Source of the DNA: Crateriforma conspicua
GTDB taxonomy: Bacteria; Planctomycetota; Planctomycetia; Pirellulales; Pirellulaceae
NCBI RefSeq assembly: GCF_007752935.1
Contig: NZ_CP036319.1
Span: 6,428,501-6,492,500, forward strand
DNA length: 64,000 nucleotides
Reading direction: 5' to 3'
The notes beneath the pieces are model-generated. The model was not told the origin of the DNA. It made no database searches and saw only the letters and a program-made list of their open reading frames with translations. The position numbers and the translations under genes were made by a program. Shown piece by piece: positions 37,066-47,580 of the stretch (positions are counted from its first letter, which is position 1; the number at the start of each line of letters is the position of its first letter).

Positions 37066-40000
37066 TTAAGGATTCATGGACCAAACCGAAATCCGTCCTT
37101 CGCGATCCGCGGTCAAAACGTGTTTCTGATCTGGCGAAATGTCGACATCAGTCAACGGTTGGTTGTGCCGGCGAATCTCGATCAACTCACGCCCCTCGGT
37201 GGACGTCTGGTCCTTGGCGACGGCATCCAACATCGGGTCCCAAATCCGTAATGATTCATCATCACTGACCGACAACAGACGTAAATTGGCGTCTTCGTTG
37301 CCGTGAAAAACGACGCCTTCGACAGATTCGGCGTGCCCACGAAACACAATGGGCACACGCCACTGGACGTCATTGATGCCTGGAATCGGCCACATTCGCA
37401 CCAACCGGTCGGCTCCTCCGCAAGCGACCCAACGCCCGTCGGCCGAGAACCGACCACACAAAACGGCGCCCGCTTGTGGTATGTCCATCAACACGTCCGT
37501 CTTCTTCGCAACGATGTCATGGACCACCACTTCGCCGCGATCCGTTGTGACCAACAAACGGCGACCATCGACCGAGAAAGTTAACGACAGGGGGCGGCCC
37601 AACGTTACCGACCATTGCCCCGCATCAATCAATTCCAAAGTCTCATCGCTTTCACGATACTTCCACTGACGCACCCGACCGTCATCACCACCGGTCACCA
37701 GAACGTCTGGTGACGATGCGGGTCCGAACTGTAGACAGCGAACGGCACCCTCGTGCGGCGATTCCAACTTTGCCACCGCGCGGCCCGTTTCCACATCCCA
37801 GATTTTCACGCTGCGACTTGCGGTCGCCACACGAGTGGAATCGGCGGAAAAAGCGACGTCGGTGATGGCACCGTGCGAACGGTAACTGCGCATATGCTGA
37901 TATGTGGTGCAGTCCCACAGAAACGCCGCGCTTCCGTGCAGCGTTAGAAGCTGATTGGGCGATATCGGCAAGACGGCCCCCGGATCGGGCAATCGCATGG
38001 GCAACTCGAATCGTCCACGACGCTGGGCAAACGTCGCGTTGTCCACCAACGACTTGTCGTCATCGATGCGTGCTGTCTGCACATGCCACAGGTCAATCTG
38101 CGAAGGCTCATCGCCGCGGGGCGTGAACAATACCGCCAACCGACCGTCCGAATCGTCAAAGCAGGCATCGACAATTCCTGGTCGTCCACCGTTGACCGAT
38201 TTTGCATCTCGCGGTATTTCCAATCGCGTCAGCATCTGTGACGCTCCGGTGACCGAATCCACAAGCACTGCTTGATGCACGACGGAATCGACCTTGGCCA
38301 ATTCCGTCACCACCGCCAAGAATCGTTTATCCGGTGATAACGACAATCCCACCGCGGCACCGTCTTGAGCGTAGGTCTGCACCACTTGCCGGCTTTCCAA
38401 ATCCCAGCGACTGACGACGCCATCATCGGTTGCGATCCAGGCCGATGATCCGTTGACTGCAAACGCGATGGCGTGAATCCGAAGCCCCAAACGATCGTCC
38501 CAAGGTTCACCGATTGGTTTTCCGGATTCGCAATCCCACTGAATTAGCCGACCCGCGCGATCGCCGGTCAATAAGGTTTTGCCATCATCCGATATCGCTA
38601 CCGCCGAAACGGATTCTTGGTGCCCGCCCAATCGGTGCATCACGCGAGGATAACTGCTCTGCCCCGGCGGTATTTCCCAAATCAGCGCACGATCATTCTT
38701 GGAACTGGACGCGGTCACCATTCGACGTCCGTCACGGGAAACAGCGACCACATTTCCGATGCCCGTTCCCGACGCGGTGGTCAGTTCTGTTCCCTTTTTC
38801 AAATCCCACAACCGAACCATCGCATCGGCGGCACCGACAACCAACCGCCCATACCGACGATCCAATGCCATGGCCATCGCACGAAAATCCGTACCTTCGT
38901 CAAGCCGAAGTGTCGCCGCCAGCGCGGCGTCATCCGATTCTGAAGCGGTTCCCATCGTACGATCGTCGGTGACCCAAAGATCGTTTTGCTGATCGTAAGA
39001 AAGCAACCTTGCGGTACGATCACGCCCCGCTGTCACAATCCGATCCGAAGCCGGAGAAAACCGTGCCGCCCAGATGGCATCGTCCTGCACCTGGATCAAA
39101 CCGGATGATCCGGTTTGATTTTCTGATTCACCATCAGCATTACTTGGCTTCTTTGATACCTGACTGACCAAAGTCCTAAACGCACGGTATGACCGCACGG
39201 ATGCTTGATCGTCATCCGAATCAGGCATGGGTTCCACGTCGGGCTTTCGCAGATCCCAGAGCCGAACCGTCATGTCCTTGGATGCAGAAATCACCATTCC
39301 CTGCCCCTCGTCCCAGTATTCCGCCGCAACCACCGCACCGCCATGGCCACGGAACGACCGCTGAAACTGTCCGACGGGTGGTTGATCGACGCCGGATGCC
39401 TGGACCCGCCAAAGCTTGATCAAATAGTCATCACCGCTGGTCACCAAATGCTGACCGTCGTCGGAAAAAGAAACCGACAAGACTTTGGAGTCATGTGCCG
39501 CGTCTTGCGCGCGGTCTTCGCGACCGGAACCAACGTCGGGATCGACCAAACGAGCCGACGGCACAACGGACTTGGAACTTGACTGTTTGGGCACCGAAGC
39601 CATGTCCCCCGCATTGCCTGCGGTCTCTGGTGCAAGCCCCTGCACGGCCCGTTGGATTTCAGAAACGAGGTCCGATTGCGCAACGGCTTTCGGGTCCCAA
39701 AGAAACACGACACCTGACTGGTCGCCAGACGCCACCAAAGATCCGTCACGCGTCAGGCAAACGTCCGTCACGGGTGATTCATGCTGATCATATACCCCCA
39801 CACGATCGAACGAGGTTCCATCATTATCAATCGACCACAATACGATTCGTCCCATCGTCTGATCGGCGATGGCGGCGGCAACCAAAACATCGGATTCCCG
39901 CGCCACGGCATCAAACGCCACGACCGGCGCCAAGTGCCATAGGACCGACGTTTGATCTTCGGACGAACCGGATCGCACGCGAATCGTTCGGTCAGTCCCC

Positions 40001-43000
40001 GCGGACAGGATCCAGTCGTCACGACGATCGGGGAACGACAACAACATGGATTCCGTCACCCGTCCGTTGTGGCTGAGCATCGATCCAGACGATATTGGCC
40101 GCTCCTGCGATCGATCCATCAGATCGACGGTTCCCAGTTCTGTTCCCACTAGCAGTCGATTCCCGTCCGCCGCGATCGCCACGTCGCTAGCAACATCTCC
40201 TTGGGACGTTGCAAAAGCCGGCTGCATGCGTAGGCGTTGTCCCTGGCGATTCAAAGTCACGACGCGACCGTCGGCCAGCGCGACGGCAAAATCACCCGCG
40301 TTCTTGGACATCGATAGGTCTTTCGCCGGCGATTCCAGTTGCACGGTTTCGGCCGCCTGTTGGGTCACATCGGACAACCACTGCAGCTCGATGGGCAACT
40401 CGCCCGTTTTCCCTTCCCGCCGCCGCTTTTCGATCAATTCATCAACGATGCGACGAGCCTCATCAAATTCATTCTGGTCCACACGTGCTTTGGCAAGGCC
40501 GATCTGAGATCGATAGTATTCTTGTTCGACCAAACGCCGGGCAAGCTCCGTTTCCCTGCGAGCCTTGACCGCTTCATTCCTGGCAACGACCGCTTTGTTC
40601 TTTTCTTCGACGGCGATCTTTTTCTGCTCTTCTTCGTTCTGCTTTGCCTTCAAGGCTTCGTCCCGAGCCGTTTCCGCATCACCACGCGCAATCGCCTCTT
40701 TGTCCTTTGCCTTTTCCGCTTGTTCGCGTGCTTCAATGGCTTCTTGTCGTGCTGCCTCTGCCTCCACTCTCTTCGTTTCGGCGACTTGGGCATTGGACCG
40801 AGCCTCTTCCGCGTTAGCTCGAGCCAACTCTTCGTTTTCCCTGGCCAAGTTCGCGTTGTGTTCGGCCAAGCCTCGTTGCTGGTCGATGAAGTAGATCGCC
40901 GCCGCCCCACCGACCAGGATGAACGCCAGCATCGCTGCCGCAGCCTTTTTCAACAGCGTCAACCGAGACGCATTCAGCTCTCGTTCACGAATGCCATCTT
41001 TCAGCCGCTTGATCAAATCGACGTGATCGGGATCGTTCTCACTGAGTAGCGATAACCCCAAATCGAAGTCGCGGTTGCGATAGGCCGCTTCGGCATGTTC
41101 GACGCGTGCCTGAGACAATCCCAACTTGGCTTGCCGGTTGCCTTCCCACAAAACCAACGCTTCTTCGAAACCGAATTCAGCCCTCGCGAACGACGAATAG
41201 TCCTCGGTCTGCCCTGCACGCTGCAAATCATCTTTGGCACGTTTGGCCAAGGTGATGCTTTCGGCGTGATCGCGGTATTGTCGAATCGCGTCCTGAAAAC
41301 TGGGCACATCGGGATATCGATCGGCCGGATTGGTGGCCATCGCCTTCAATGCGATGTCCATCAGTTCGCCACGATAACGATCATCAAAAGGCCGAATTTC
41401 ATTCGACGCGACCGCTCGTAAACAAAGGCTGACGTTCGCAGCATTGTGGGGCGGATTACCGGTGATGATCATGAACAGCGTCGCACCAAGCAGATAGATA
41501 TCTGCTGCCGGCCCGATGCGATCGACCGGCCCGACCGCCAATTCAGGCGCCATGAACGACGGCGTCCCGCCCAGGCCGTGCGATGGCGTGATCGAATCCA
41601 GTTTTTCGAACTCGGGCTTCGCCAACGCCAAGCCCCAGTCCATCACCAACACAACACCGAAGTCGCCCAACATGATGTTTTCGGGCTTGATGTCACGGTG
41701 CACCACGCCCCGAGTGTGCGCGAAACCGATTGCGTCGGATGTCCGCAACAAGATCTCAAGATTCTCATCCAACGTCTTTTCGGCAATCACGTCGGACCAG
41801 GGCGTCCCGACGACCCGCTTCATCGCGTAAAAGACAGTGTTGTCACCGGTGACAGCGACATCATGGATGGGAACGATGTTCGGGTGATCCAAATCACCGG
41901 TCACAACGGCTTCGGACAAAAACTGTTGCCGACGTGATTCCTCGACGTGTTGCAGTTTGCCTTGTTTGCGAAGCTTGGATCGCTTGGCCTTGTCCAACGG
42001 GCGGATGACTTTGACGGCAATCAACCGGTCCAGCGAACCTTGCCGAGCGACGAACACATTGCCCATCCCACCCTTGCCCAGAAGGCGGATCAAACGATAG
42101 TCCGACAACTGGTCATCATTTTGCATGGGCGTCACCATGTGACGCTTGTGCAAAGCCAATTTTTGCTCACTGATGGACCGGTCGATGGCCGGCTTCATCT
42201 TGGTGGGCGCGTCGTCGGCGACGAACTCGGCGGAGATTTGGCCCCAAAAATCTTGCTCCTCATCGCTCAACTGACGTGGGCTGATCGTCTGCCCGAGATT
42301 GTCGTCCTCTAAGACACTCGGTTGCCCATCCGCATCGTCCGCCGGATCCACAACCAACGAATCCAGCGCCACATCCATGGTGTGAACATCATCGGGATCC
42401 TGAAACTCCATCGTGGACTGGTCAGAACGCGAATCGTCCACGCCCAGTTCAAAGTCCACGGTTCCCGAATGCGGATCACCCTTTGAATCCGGTGCGTCCA
42501 ATTCCGCGGTCGCGTCGCTGGACAAATCCACCGTTCGATTTTCGTCACTTGGATCGACGAGGCCGGAAGCCATGACGGTCTCCGAACCGGCAGTTTCATC
42601 CAACCGTTTGGTCGCGTCTAAATCCACCGTTTCATCAATGCGTGTGGTGGCATCCAGATCGACCGTTTCATCCAACCGCTTGGTGGCGTTTGGATCCGAT
42701 TCATCCGTCGAATCCGTAGCCGCGGGGACGACATCGACGGTTTCATCAATACGCCGCGTCGCGCTCAAATCGGTGGTTTCATCCAACGCCTCCATCGGAA
42801 CCGACAGCTTCGCTGGCGTGAAATCGACGGTTTCATCGATTTGTTTGGTGGCGTCTAGATCGTCTTCTTTGCTGGACGATTCGGCGTCCGCGTCGGGATC
42901 AATTCCCACCGTTTCATCCAAACGTGTGGTCGCATCCAAATCAACGGTTTCATCCAACTTCGCTGTGCGATCCAGATCGTTTGCCGACGAATCGCCGGTC

Positions 43001-43212
43001 GCGCGTTCGCCGGGCTTCGCACTGCCAGATCCCGTCGCTGCAACATCCGGTGTGGGAACGTCTTGGTCATCAGGACCGCAATGGCCATCGCCGTCCGGTT
43101 GGTTCAGATCAACGGTTTCATCCAATGACTCCGGACGTCGACTGGGATCATCGTCTTGTCGACCCGGTTCCCTATGCGGATCGTTCGGTGATCGTTGACC
43201 GTCGCGAGACAT
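37066..43212 (-). CDS. Giant Ser/Thr protein kinase with DETVD repeats, coiled coil and WD40 propellers
   Basis: The protein has 2048 residues. Residues 1-330 are acidic with about ten copies of a DETVDL-like motif. The kinase domain is at about 370-640 with GKGGMGNVF (P-loop), AVKVI (Lys), HRDIKPENIML (catalytic loop), DWG in place of DFG and GTPSFMAPE, as usual in planctomycete kinases. A TM helix at about 750-772 is followed by a coiled coil of Ala/Glu/Arg repeats to about 900, then WD40 repeats to the end, for example DGKTLLTGDRAGRLIQWD and FSADSTRVATASRSVKIWD. The topology predicts a cytosolic kinase and a periplasmic or external WD40 sensor. It lies between module A and the giant surface protein, so it may signal about this system. 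Confidence 0.92.
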   Translation of the reverse strand: MSRDGQRSPNDPHREPGRQDDDPSRRPESLDETVDLNQPDGDGHCGPDDQDVPTPDVAATGSGSAKPGERATGDSSANDLDRTAKLDETVDLDATTRLDETVGIDPDADAESSSKEDDLDATKQIDETVDFTPAKLSVPMEALDETTDLSATRRIDETVDVVPAATDSTDESDPNATKRLDETVDLDATTRIDETVDLDATKRLDETAGSETVMASGLVDPSDENRTVDLSSDATAELDAPDSKGDPHSGTVDFELGVDDSRSDQSTMEFQDPDDVHTMDVALDSLVVDPADDADGQPSVLEDDNLGQTISPRQLSDEEQDFWGQISAEFVADDAPTKMKPAIDRSISEQKLALHKRHMVTPMQNDDQLSDYRLIRLLGKGGMGNVFVARQGSLDRLIAVKVIRPLDKAKRSKLRKQGKLQHVEESRRQQFLSEAVVTGDLDHPNIVPIHDVAVTGDNTVFYAMKRVVGTPWSDVIAEKTLDENLEILLRTSDAIGFAHTRGVVHRDIKPENIMLGDFGVVLVMDWGLALAKPEFEKLDSITPSHGLGGTPSFMAPELAVGPVDRIGPAADIYLLGATLFMIITGNPPHNAANVSLCLRAVASNEIRPFDDRYRGELMDIALKAMATNPADRYPDVPSFQDAIRQYRDHAESITLAKRAKDDLQRAGQTEDYSSFARAEFGFEEALVLWEGNRQAKLGLSQARVEHAEAAYRNRDFDLGLSLLSENDPDHVDLIKRLKDGIRERELNASRLTLLKKAAAAMLAFILVGGAAAIYFIDQQRGLAEHNANLARENEELARANAEEARSNAQVAETKRVEAEAARQEAIEAREQAEKAKDKEAIARGDAETARDEALKAKQNEEEQKKIAVEEKNKAVVARNEAVKARRETELARRLVEQEYYRSQIGLAKARVDQNEFDEARRIVDELIEKRRREGKTGELPIELQWLSDVTQQAAETVQLESPAKDLSMSKNAGDFAVALADGRVVTLNRQGQRLRMQPAFATSQGDVASDVAIAADGNRLLVGTELGTVDLMDRSQERPISSGSMLSHNGRVTESMLLSFPDRRDDWILSAGTDRTIRVRSGSSEDQTSVLWHLAPVVAFDAVARESDVLVAAAIADQTMGRIVLWSIDNDGTSFDRVGVYDQHESPVTDVCLTRDGSLVASGDQSGVVFLWDPKAVAQSDLVSEIQRAVQGLAPETAGNAGDMASVPKQSSSKSVVPSARLVDPDVGSGREDRAQDAAHDSKVLSVSFSDDGQHLVTSGDDYLIKLWRVQASGVDQPPVGQFQRSFRGHGGAVVAAEYWDEGQGMVISASKDMTVRLWDLRKPDVEPMPDSDDDQASVRSYRAFRTLVSQVSKKPSNADGESENQTGSSGLIQVQDDAIWAARFSPASDRIVTAGRDRTARLLSYDQQNDLWVTDDRTMGTASESDDAALAATLRLDEGTDFRAMAMALDRRYGRLVVGAADAMVRLWDLKKGTELTTASGTGIGNVVAVSRDGRRMVTASSSKNDRALIWEIPPGQSSYPRVMHRLGGHQESVSAVAISDDGKTLLTGDRAGRLIQWDCESGKPIGEPWDDRLGLRIHAIAFAVNGSSAWIATDDGVVSRWDLESRQVVQTYAQDGAAVGLSLSPDKRFLAVVTELAKVDSVVHQAVLVDSVTGASQMLTRLEIPRDAKSVNGGRPGIVDACFDDSDGRLAVLFTPRGDEPSQIDLWHVQTARIDDDKSLVDNATFAQRRGRFELPMRLPDPGAVLPISPNQLLTLHGSAAFLWDCTTYQHMRSYRSHGAITDVAFSADSTRVATASRSVKIWDVETGRAVAKLESPHEGAVRCLQFGPASSPDVLVTGGDDGRVRQWKYRESDETLELIDAGQWSVTLGRPLSLTFSVDGRRLLVTTDRGEVVVHDIVAKKTDVLMDIPQAGAVLCGRFSADGRWVACGGADRLVRMWPIPGINDVQWRVPIVFRGHAESVEGVVFHGNEDANLRLLSVSDDESLRIWDPMLDAVAKDQTSTEGRELIEIRRHNQPLTDVDISPDQKHVLTADREGRISVWSMNP

Positions 43213-43272
43213 TTAGAGCTAACCTAAACAAACAATTGTTCGATGAATTTGGTACGGGTTCATGTGATCGCA

Positions 43273-46200
43273 TCATGAGGTGCCGGGGCTTTGATCCCCA
43301 AACCCTGCGGCGATACGACGCAAAAAGCGAGATGAATGAGAAAAGGGTTGAACCGGGGCATCATCCGGCGGCAAAGATTCAGCATCCTCGTCTTCATCCG
43401 GCCAAAATGAATCGACCGGCGGCTGATCCACACCGGCATCACCCGATTCACGGTCTTCGCTTGGGCCAGCCGATGCCTCCTGGGAATTCGATATTTCGTC
43501 CCCGTTTCCATCCGAACCGTCGGTGGCATCCAGCGGCGTCAGCTTCAGGGTACCGCCATCCAGATCGTCGTTCAAAATCACCGGACGACCGCCACGCAAA
43601 TCGACTCGCAGAATGGAACGTTCGTCGTCGTCACCGGCAACGTATTCAATCTCATAAGCTCCATCGGGAAGCTGCCGGAACAATCGCTGAAGTTTTTCGA
43701 AATCCAAGATGTCGTCGGGCAAGCGAATCGGTTCGATCAAATCCGGCGACGCGGGATCTGGCGAAAGTGTTCGCAATTGAAAGTATTCATCACTGATCGA
43801 AACGTTCAACGATGTGCTTTCGGACGTTTGAAAGCTGGCATCTGTGACAAAAGTGGTTTCCGTCTGTCGCACAATGGTGGGCAATTCCACCGGTTCGGGA
43901 ATCACATCACGAACGGGAAAAAAGGCGACCGGGACGTCGACCTGTGGGATCACGAAAAACGCCCTTCCGTTTTCTAAAATCGGCCCCGCCGGGTCCAACG
44001 TCAACGGATTGTCGGTCGATGTGACCAGTCGGCCATCGACTGGAAGCGGCAGGTCGCTGCCTTGAAAAATGCGATCCGCCTGGATCTGTATCGACTCGTG
44101 GTGTGACACCGAAAAACGAACCGCCAAAGGATCGGTTGCACTTTGCCGACCATTCAATGTTGAATTCAGAATGTCCGATTCAAGATAAACATGACTCACC
44201 TGCGCCGTCGCACCGTCACCGGGAAGATTATCGACGCGCTGAAAACGATCCGCCGGAGCCCCCCAGTCGATCATCAACGTCAAACCGGTTTCGCCTTGGG
44301 TTCCGATGTCAACGCTTAGCGTTCCCTCCGCATCATTCAAGTTCGCTTGAGACAGAATATTGGTGCTGACGGAATCGAAATCATAAAACGCGTCCGCTAC
44401 GACTCCCTCACCCGGATAGGGCGTGAACTGGCGTGCAATCCCCACACCCTGCCCCGTCATGATTTCGAAATCATCGCCCAGCGAAACGGTGTCCGCTTCG
44501 ACATCGACCGCTCCGCCGGTTGTTGCATCGGCATGAAGTTGAACCGAATCACCCACAATCCAGCTGTCACCCATCCGCAACCGAATCGTGCCCGACGTTC
44601 CGCCTGCAACGATCTCCGGATCCGCTTTTCGATCGTTGCCGTCATTGGTCGCGTCAAAGTCGTCGATCACGATGTCGTCGGCGGCTCGAATGTCGATGCC
44701 TCCGTTGCCGGTTCGAATGACGCCCGAATCGTCACGAGAATCACCAGACGCCAAGCGAACGGAATCGGTTTCGGCGATCAGCAAATCTCCAGGATTGGTT
44801 CCATCGACCGATGCAACCAGATCGGCGACAGCGGTAGTTAGGGCAATTGACTCGGCCTGATCCGCGACATCATTGCCCGCAACCACCACCAAATCATCGG
44901 CGGCGACCGAAGCCGTTTGTGAATCAACGACACCCACGACGGGATCGATCGACAACACGTCATCCGCGGACACCAGCCGAACATCGGCGTTTAAGTCGGC
45001 TTGAACCCGACCGACCAAAAGATCGCTTCCAGTCCCGGTGGTTTCCAAGCGGATGTCGCGACTGTCGGCTGAACCATCGGCACCGTCTGATCCGAATTGA
45101 TTTTCCGAGTGAACCAGTATGGCTTCCATCGTGCCCGCCGAGCGCACATCAATCCCGCCATCGACGGTCTGCAAACGTTGGATACGAATAGAATTAAGTT
45201 CGTCGATCGCCACTGCGCCGGAGGAGGACACGAAGCCATCAAGCGTCTGCACCTGCGTCTCAATTGCGTCCCCATCGCCAATCCCTGAATGTGACCGGAT
45301 GACAACGCCGCCCGATTCGGCCACAAGGTCAATGCTGCTGTCGCCTCCGTCTTGAATGGCACCGTCAGTGCTTGTCACTTGTATGGCATCATTTTGGCCT
45401 GAACCGCTGACCACGGTGCCCAACATAATGTCCGAACTGGCCGTCAACCGGACGACATCCTCAGTGGCGATGACAGCCGCGCCATCCTCCATGCGAATTT
45501 CCCCCAAACTTCCGGGGGCGTCGCCCGCGGTCAGCCGTACTTGCCCCGGTGATTGCACGTTTGCACCGGCGGGCAAAACAAGGCTCGCTTGATGATTCGC
45601 CACATCGATCCCACCGGATGCGCTGACGTCCACCAATCGAACATCACCCGCCCCGACGCGATCAACACGGATCGAGCCTCCGTCGGCTCGCAGTTGCGAA
45701 ACTTCCGCATCGGCCGATCCTGACCAATCCAATGCGATGTCACCATCGGTCGTGACTGCATCCAAGGTTCGCAAGTCGGCCAGACGCATCGGCGTGACGC
45801 CGCCAATGCCCTCGTCGGCACGCAAAATCAATCCGTCCGCGTCGATTCGGGCGTCGGCACCGTCAATCGCATCGATACGTTGCGCCGAAAGTTCGACATT
45901 CTCGCCAGCGTCCACCGCCCCCACCTGCAATGCGACATCGCTGTGTAGCTGAATCGAGCGACCGGCAACAAGCCGGTCCACAACGTCGATTTGGTTGCCG
46001 GGCTGCGAAAAATCAATCGCCCCGTCGGCATACACCGACAAGCGATTCATGTCGATCGTCTGACCGCTCGCCTGCTGAACATCACCTGCAATGGGTTGCG
46101 TCGGTTCGCCAATGATCAGTGTTTCGGCCTGCATCGTTCCCAGACGGACGGTGGTTGCATTTCCCAACACAATTCCGGCGGACTTGAGATGCACCCCCGT

Positions 46201-47580
46201 CAGGTCCAACGGATCTGACGACGCGTCGACCAAGATCTGATCCACAGCATTGATCGCTCCATCGGTCCCCGATACCGGCCCCGTCACGGTGACGTTCGTT
46301 GCCGTCAAAGATGAATCCAACAGAGTTTCGGTGGCCTGCAGCTGGACGTCATCCGCAACGCTGACATCACCAGTCAAAATGATTTGATTGCCAGCCACGA
46401 CATCCAAATCACCTTGCACCACCAACGAATGTTCGATGCGAACAGAATCCCCCGAGCGAATCAACAAAGAATCATCGCCGCCGGTGGACGCCAGCTCCGA
46501 TTCAATGATTAGATCCTGGTCGGTTACCAAACTGACATCACCTTCGAACGTCGTCGGCACCGACAGCACAAGATCCTCCGACGTCTGCAACTGCAGGTCG
46601 ATCAATTCCATCTGGCCCGCGTTGACGGTGAAGTGATTCGCGGTGATGTCGGAACGAATCGAAACAGTGGAATCAGGCGAATCAATCGCCAGGCTTCCGC
46701 TGACGTCGATCGTATCGCCCGACAATTGAATTTGATTGCCACCACGAATGGTCACATCGTGCAAGGGTTCCCCCACGGATCGGTCCACATCCCCGAGGTT
46801 CAGATCGGCTGTGTTTCCCAGTTGAAACGTCAATGAACTTTCGACGTTTGTCGCGGCGGTCGATACACCGGTTAGTTCCACCAGTCCTTGCGTCGCTTGA
46901 ACGGTCACGTCTCCCGAGACGACCAACATTCCATCGATTCGAATCGATCCGTTGCCCAAATCCACCAACGTCGGCTGATCGGGCTGGCCCACATCCGTTC
47001 GCCCCGTGATCGTCAGACGATCACCTTGGGCGTCAAAGGCCCCCGAGCGTGGCGCCAAAACGACTTGCTCCGAATCGATCGTCACTTCGTCGGCGGAACT
47101 GCCGTTGACGACGGGCGATTCCAAAACCACACGATCCCGGCCGTCGCCGCCCGTCACGTCGATGTCCAATCCGTCGATCAAAGGTGTCACCGCGACATCA
47201 TCACCGGCTCCCAGGTCGATTCGCAACGATCCAGCAGTGATCTCAGACTTCTGGATCGAATCAGCGTAGACCGGGTTACCCACGCCATCGGTCCCAACTT
47301 GGATCGGAATCAACGATGCATCAGCATCGAACAGACGCACATCATCCGTCGCGGCATGCTGGACTTGAACAAAGTCACCACCGGCGCCTCCTTGGATCAC
47401 CAATTCACCCAAGGCGGTCAATTCCGCCGTCGCGTTCAGAACCAACCGACGTTCCAGCATTCGGACCCGTGGTTTCCACCCCGCCATCTCTGCACTCGGG
47501 TGTCTCGCGGCATCGGCCACCACCCGCCGGCGTCGCCACCACTTCGCCAAGCGTCCCGGATTCCGTCGGCTTGGTTGCAT
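43273..47580 (-). CDS. Giant beta-rich surface protein with LEPR-xLL-like leader
   Basis: The 1435-residue protein starts with a basic N-terminus (RRNPGRLAKWWRRRR). At about residues 42-50 it has MLERRLVLNA, resembling the LEPR-xLL leader found on planctomycete and related large exported proteins. From there on it is almost entirely Asp/Val/Ser/Thr-rich short beta repeats with IR/DG/GDDV patterns (QIQLSGDTIDVSGSLAI, VVQGDLDVVAGNQIILTGDV), suggesting a parallel beta-helix or filamentous haemagglutinin-like fold. The C-terminus is charged and ends in a basic helix. No enzymatic domain was seen. It is 60 bp upstream of the kinase gene on the same strand. It might be cargo of module A; this is inference. 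Confidence 0.82.
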   Translation of the reverse strand: MQPSRRNPGRLAKWWRRRRVVADAARHPSAEMAGWKPRVRMLERRLVLNATAELTALGELVIQGGAGGDFVQVQHAATDDVRLFDADASLIPIQVGTDGVGNPVYADSIQKSEITAGSLRIDLGAGDDVAVTPLIDGLDIDVTGGDGRDRVVLESPVVNGSSADEVTIDSEQVVLAPRSGAFDAQGDRLTITGRTDVGQPDQPTLVDLGNGSIRIDGMLVVSGDVTVQATQGLVELTGVSTAATNVESSLTFQLGNTADLNLGDVDRSVGEPLHDVTIRGGNQIQLSGDTIDVSGSLAIDSPDSTVSIRSDITANHFTVNAGQMELIDLQLQTSEDLVLSVPTTFEGDVSLVTDQDLIIESELASTGGDDSLLIRSGDSVRIEHSLVVQGDLDVVAGNQIILTGDVSVADDVQLQATETLLDSSLTATNVTVTGPVSGTDGAINAVDQILVDASSDPLDLTGVHLKSAGIVLGNATTVRLGTMQAETLIIGEPTQPIAGDVQQASGQTIDMNRLSVYADGAIDFSQPGNQIDVVDRLVAGRSIQLHSDVALQVGAVDAGENVELSAQRIDAIDGADARIDADGLILRADEGIGGVTPMRLADLRTLDAVTTDGDIALDWSGSADAEVSQLRADGGSIRVDRVGAGDVRLVDVSASGGIDVANHQASLVLPAGANVQSPGQVRLTAGDAPGSLGEIRMEDGAAVIATEDVVRLTASSDIMLGTVVSGSGQNDAIQVTSTDGAIQDGGDSSIDLVAESGGVVIRSHSGIGDGDAIETQVQTLDGFVSSSGAVAIDELNSIRIQRLQTVDGGIDVRSAGTMEAILVHSENQFGSDGADGSADSRDIRLETTGTGSDLLVGRVQADLNADVRLVSADDVLSIDPVVGVVDSQTASVAADDLVVVAGNDVADQAESIALTTAVADLVASVDGTNPGDLLIAETDSVRLASGDSRDDSGVIRTGNGGIDIRAADDIVIDDFDATNDGNDRKADPEIVAGGTSGTIRLRMGDSWIVGDSVQLHADATTGGAVDVEADTVSLGDDFEIMTGQGVGIARQFTPYPGEGVVADAFYDFDSVSTNILSQANLNDAEGTLSVDIGTQGETGLTLMIDWGAPADRFQRVDNLPGDGATAQVSHVYLESDILNSTLNGRQSATDPLAVRFSVSHHESIQIQADRIFQGSDLPLPVDGRLVTSTDNPLTLDPAGPILENGRAFFVIPQVDVPVAFFPVRDVIPEPVELPTIVRQTETTFVTDASFQTSESTSLNVSISDEYFQLRTLSPDPASPDLIEPIRLPDDILDFEKLQRLFRQLPDGAYEIEYVAGDDDERSILRVDLRGGRPVILNDDLDGGTLKLTPLDATDGSDGNGDEISNSQEASAGPSEDRESGDAGVDQPPVDSFWPDEDEDAESLPPDDAPVQPFSHSSRFLRRIAAGFGDQSPGTS

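Noticed and set aside
42413-43198. 261-residue Ser/Val-rich plus-strand frame opposite the kinase N-terminus
   Set aside because: It is the antisense of the repetitive DETVD region; its composition is a by-product of that repeat.
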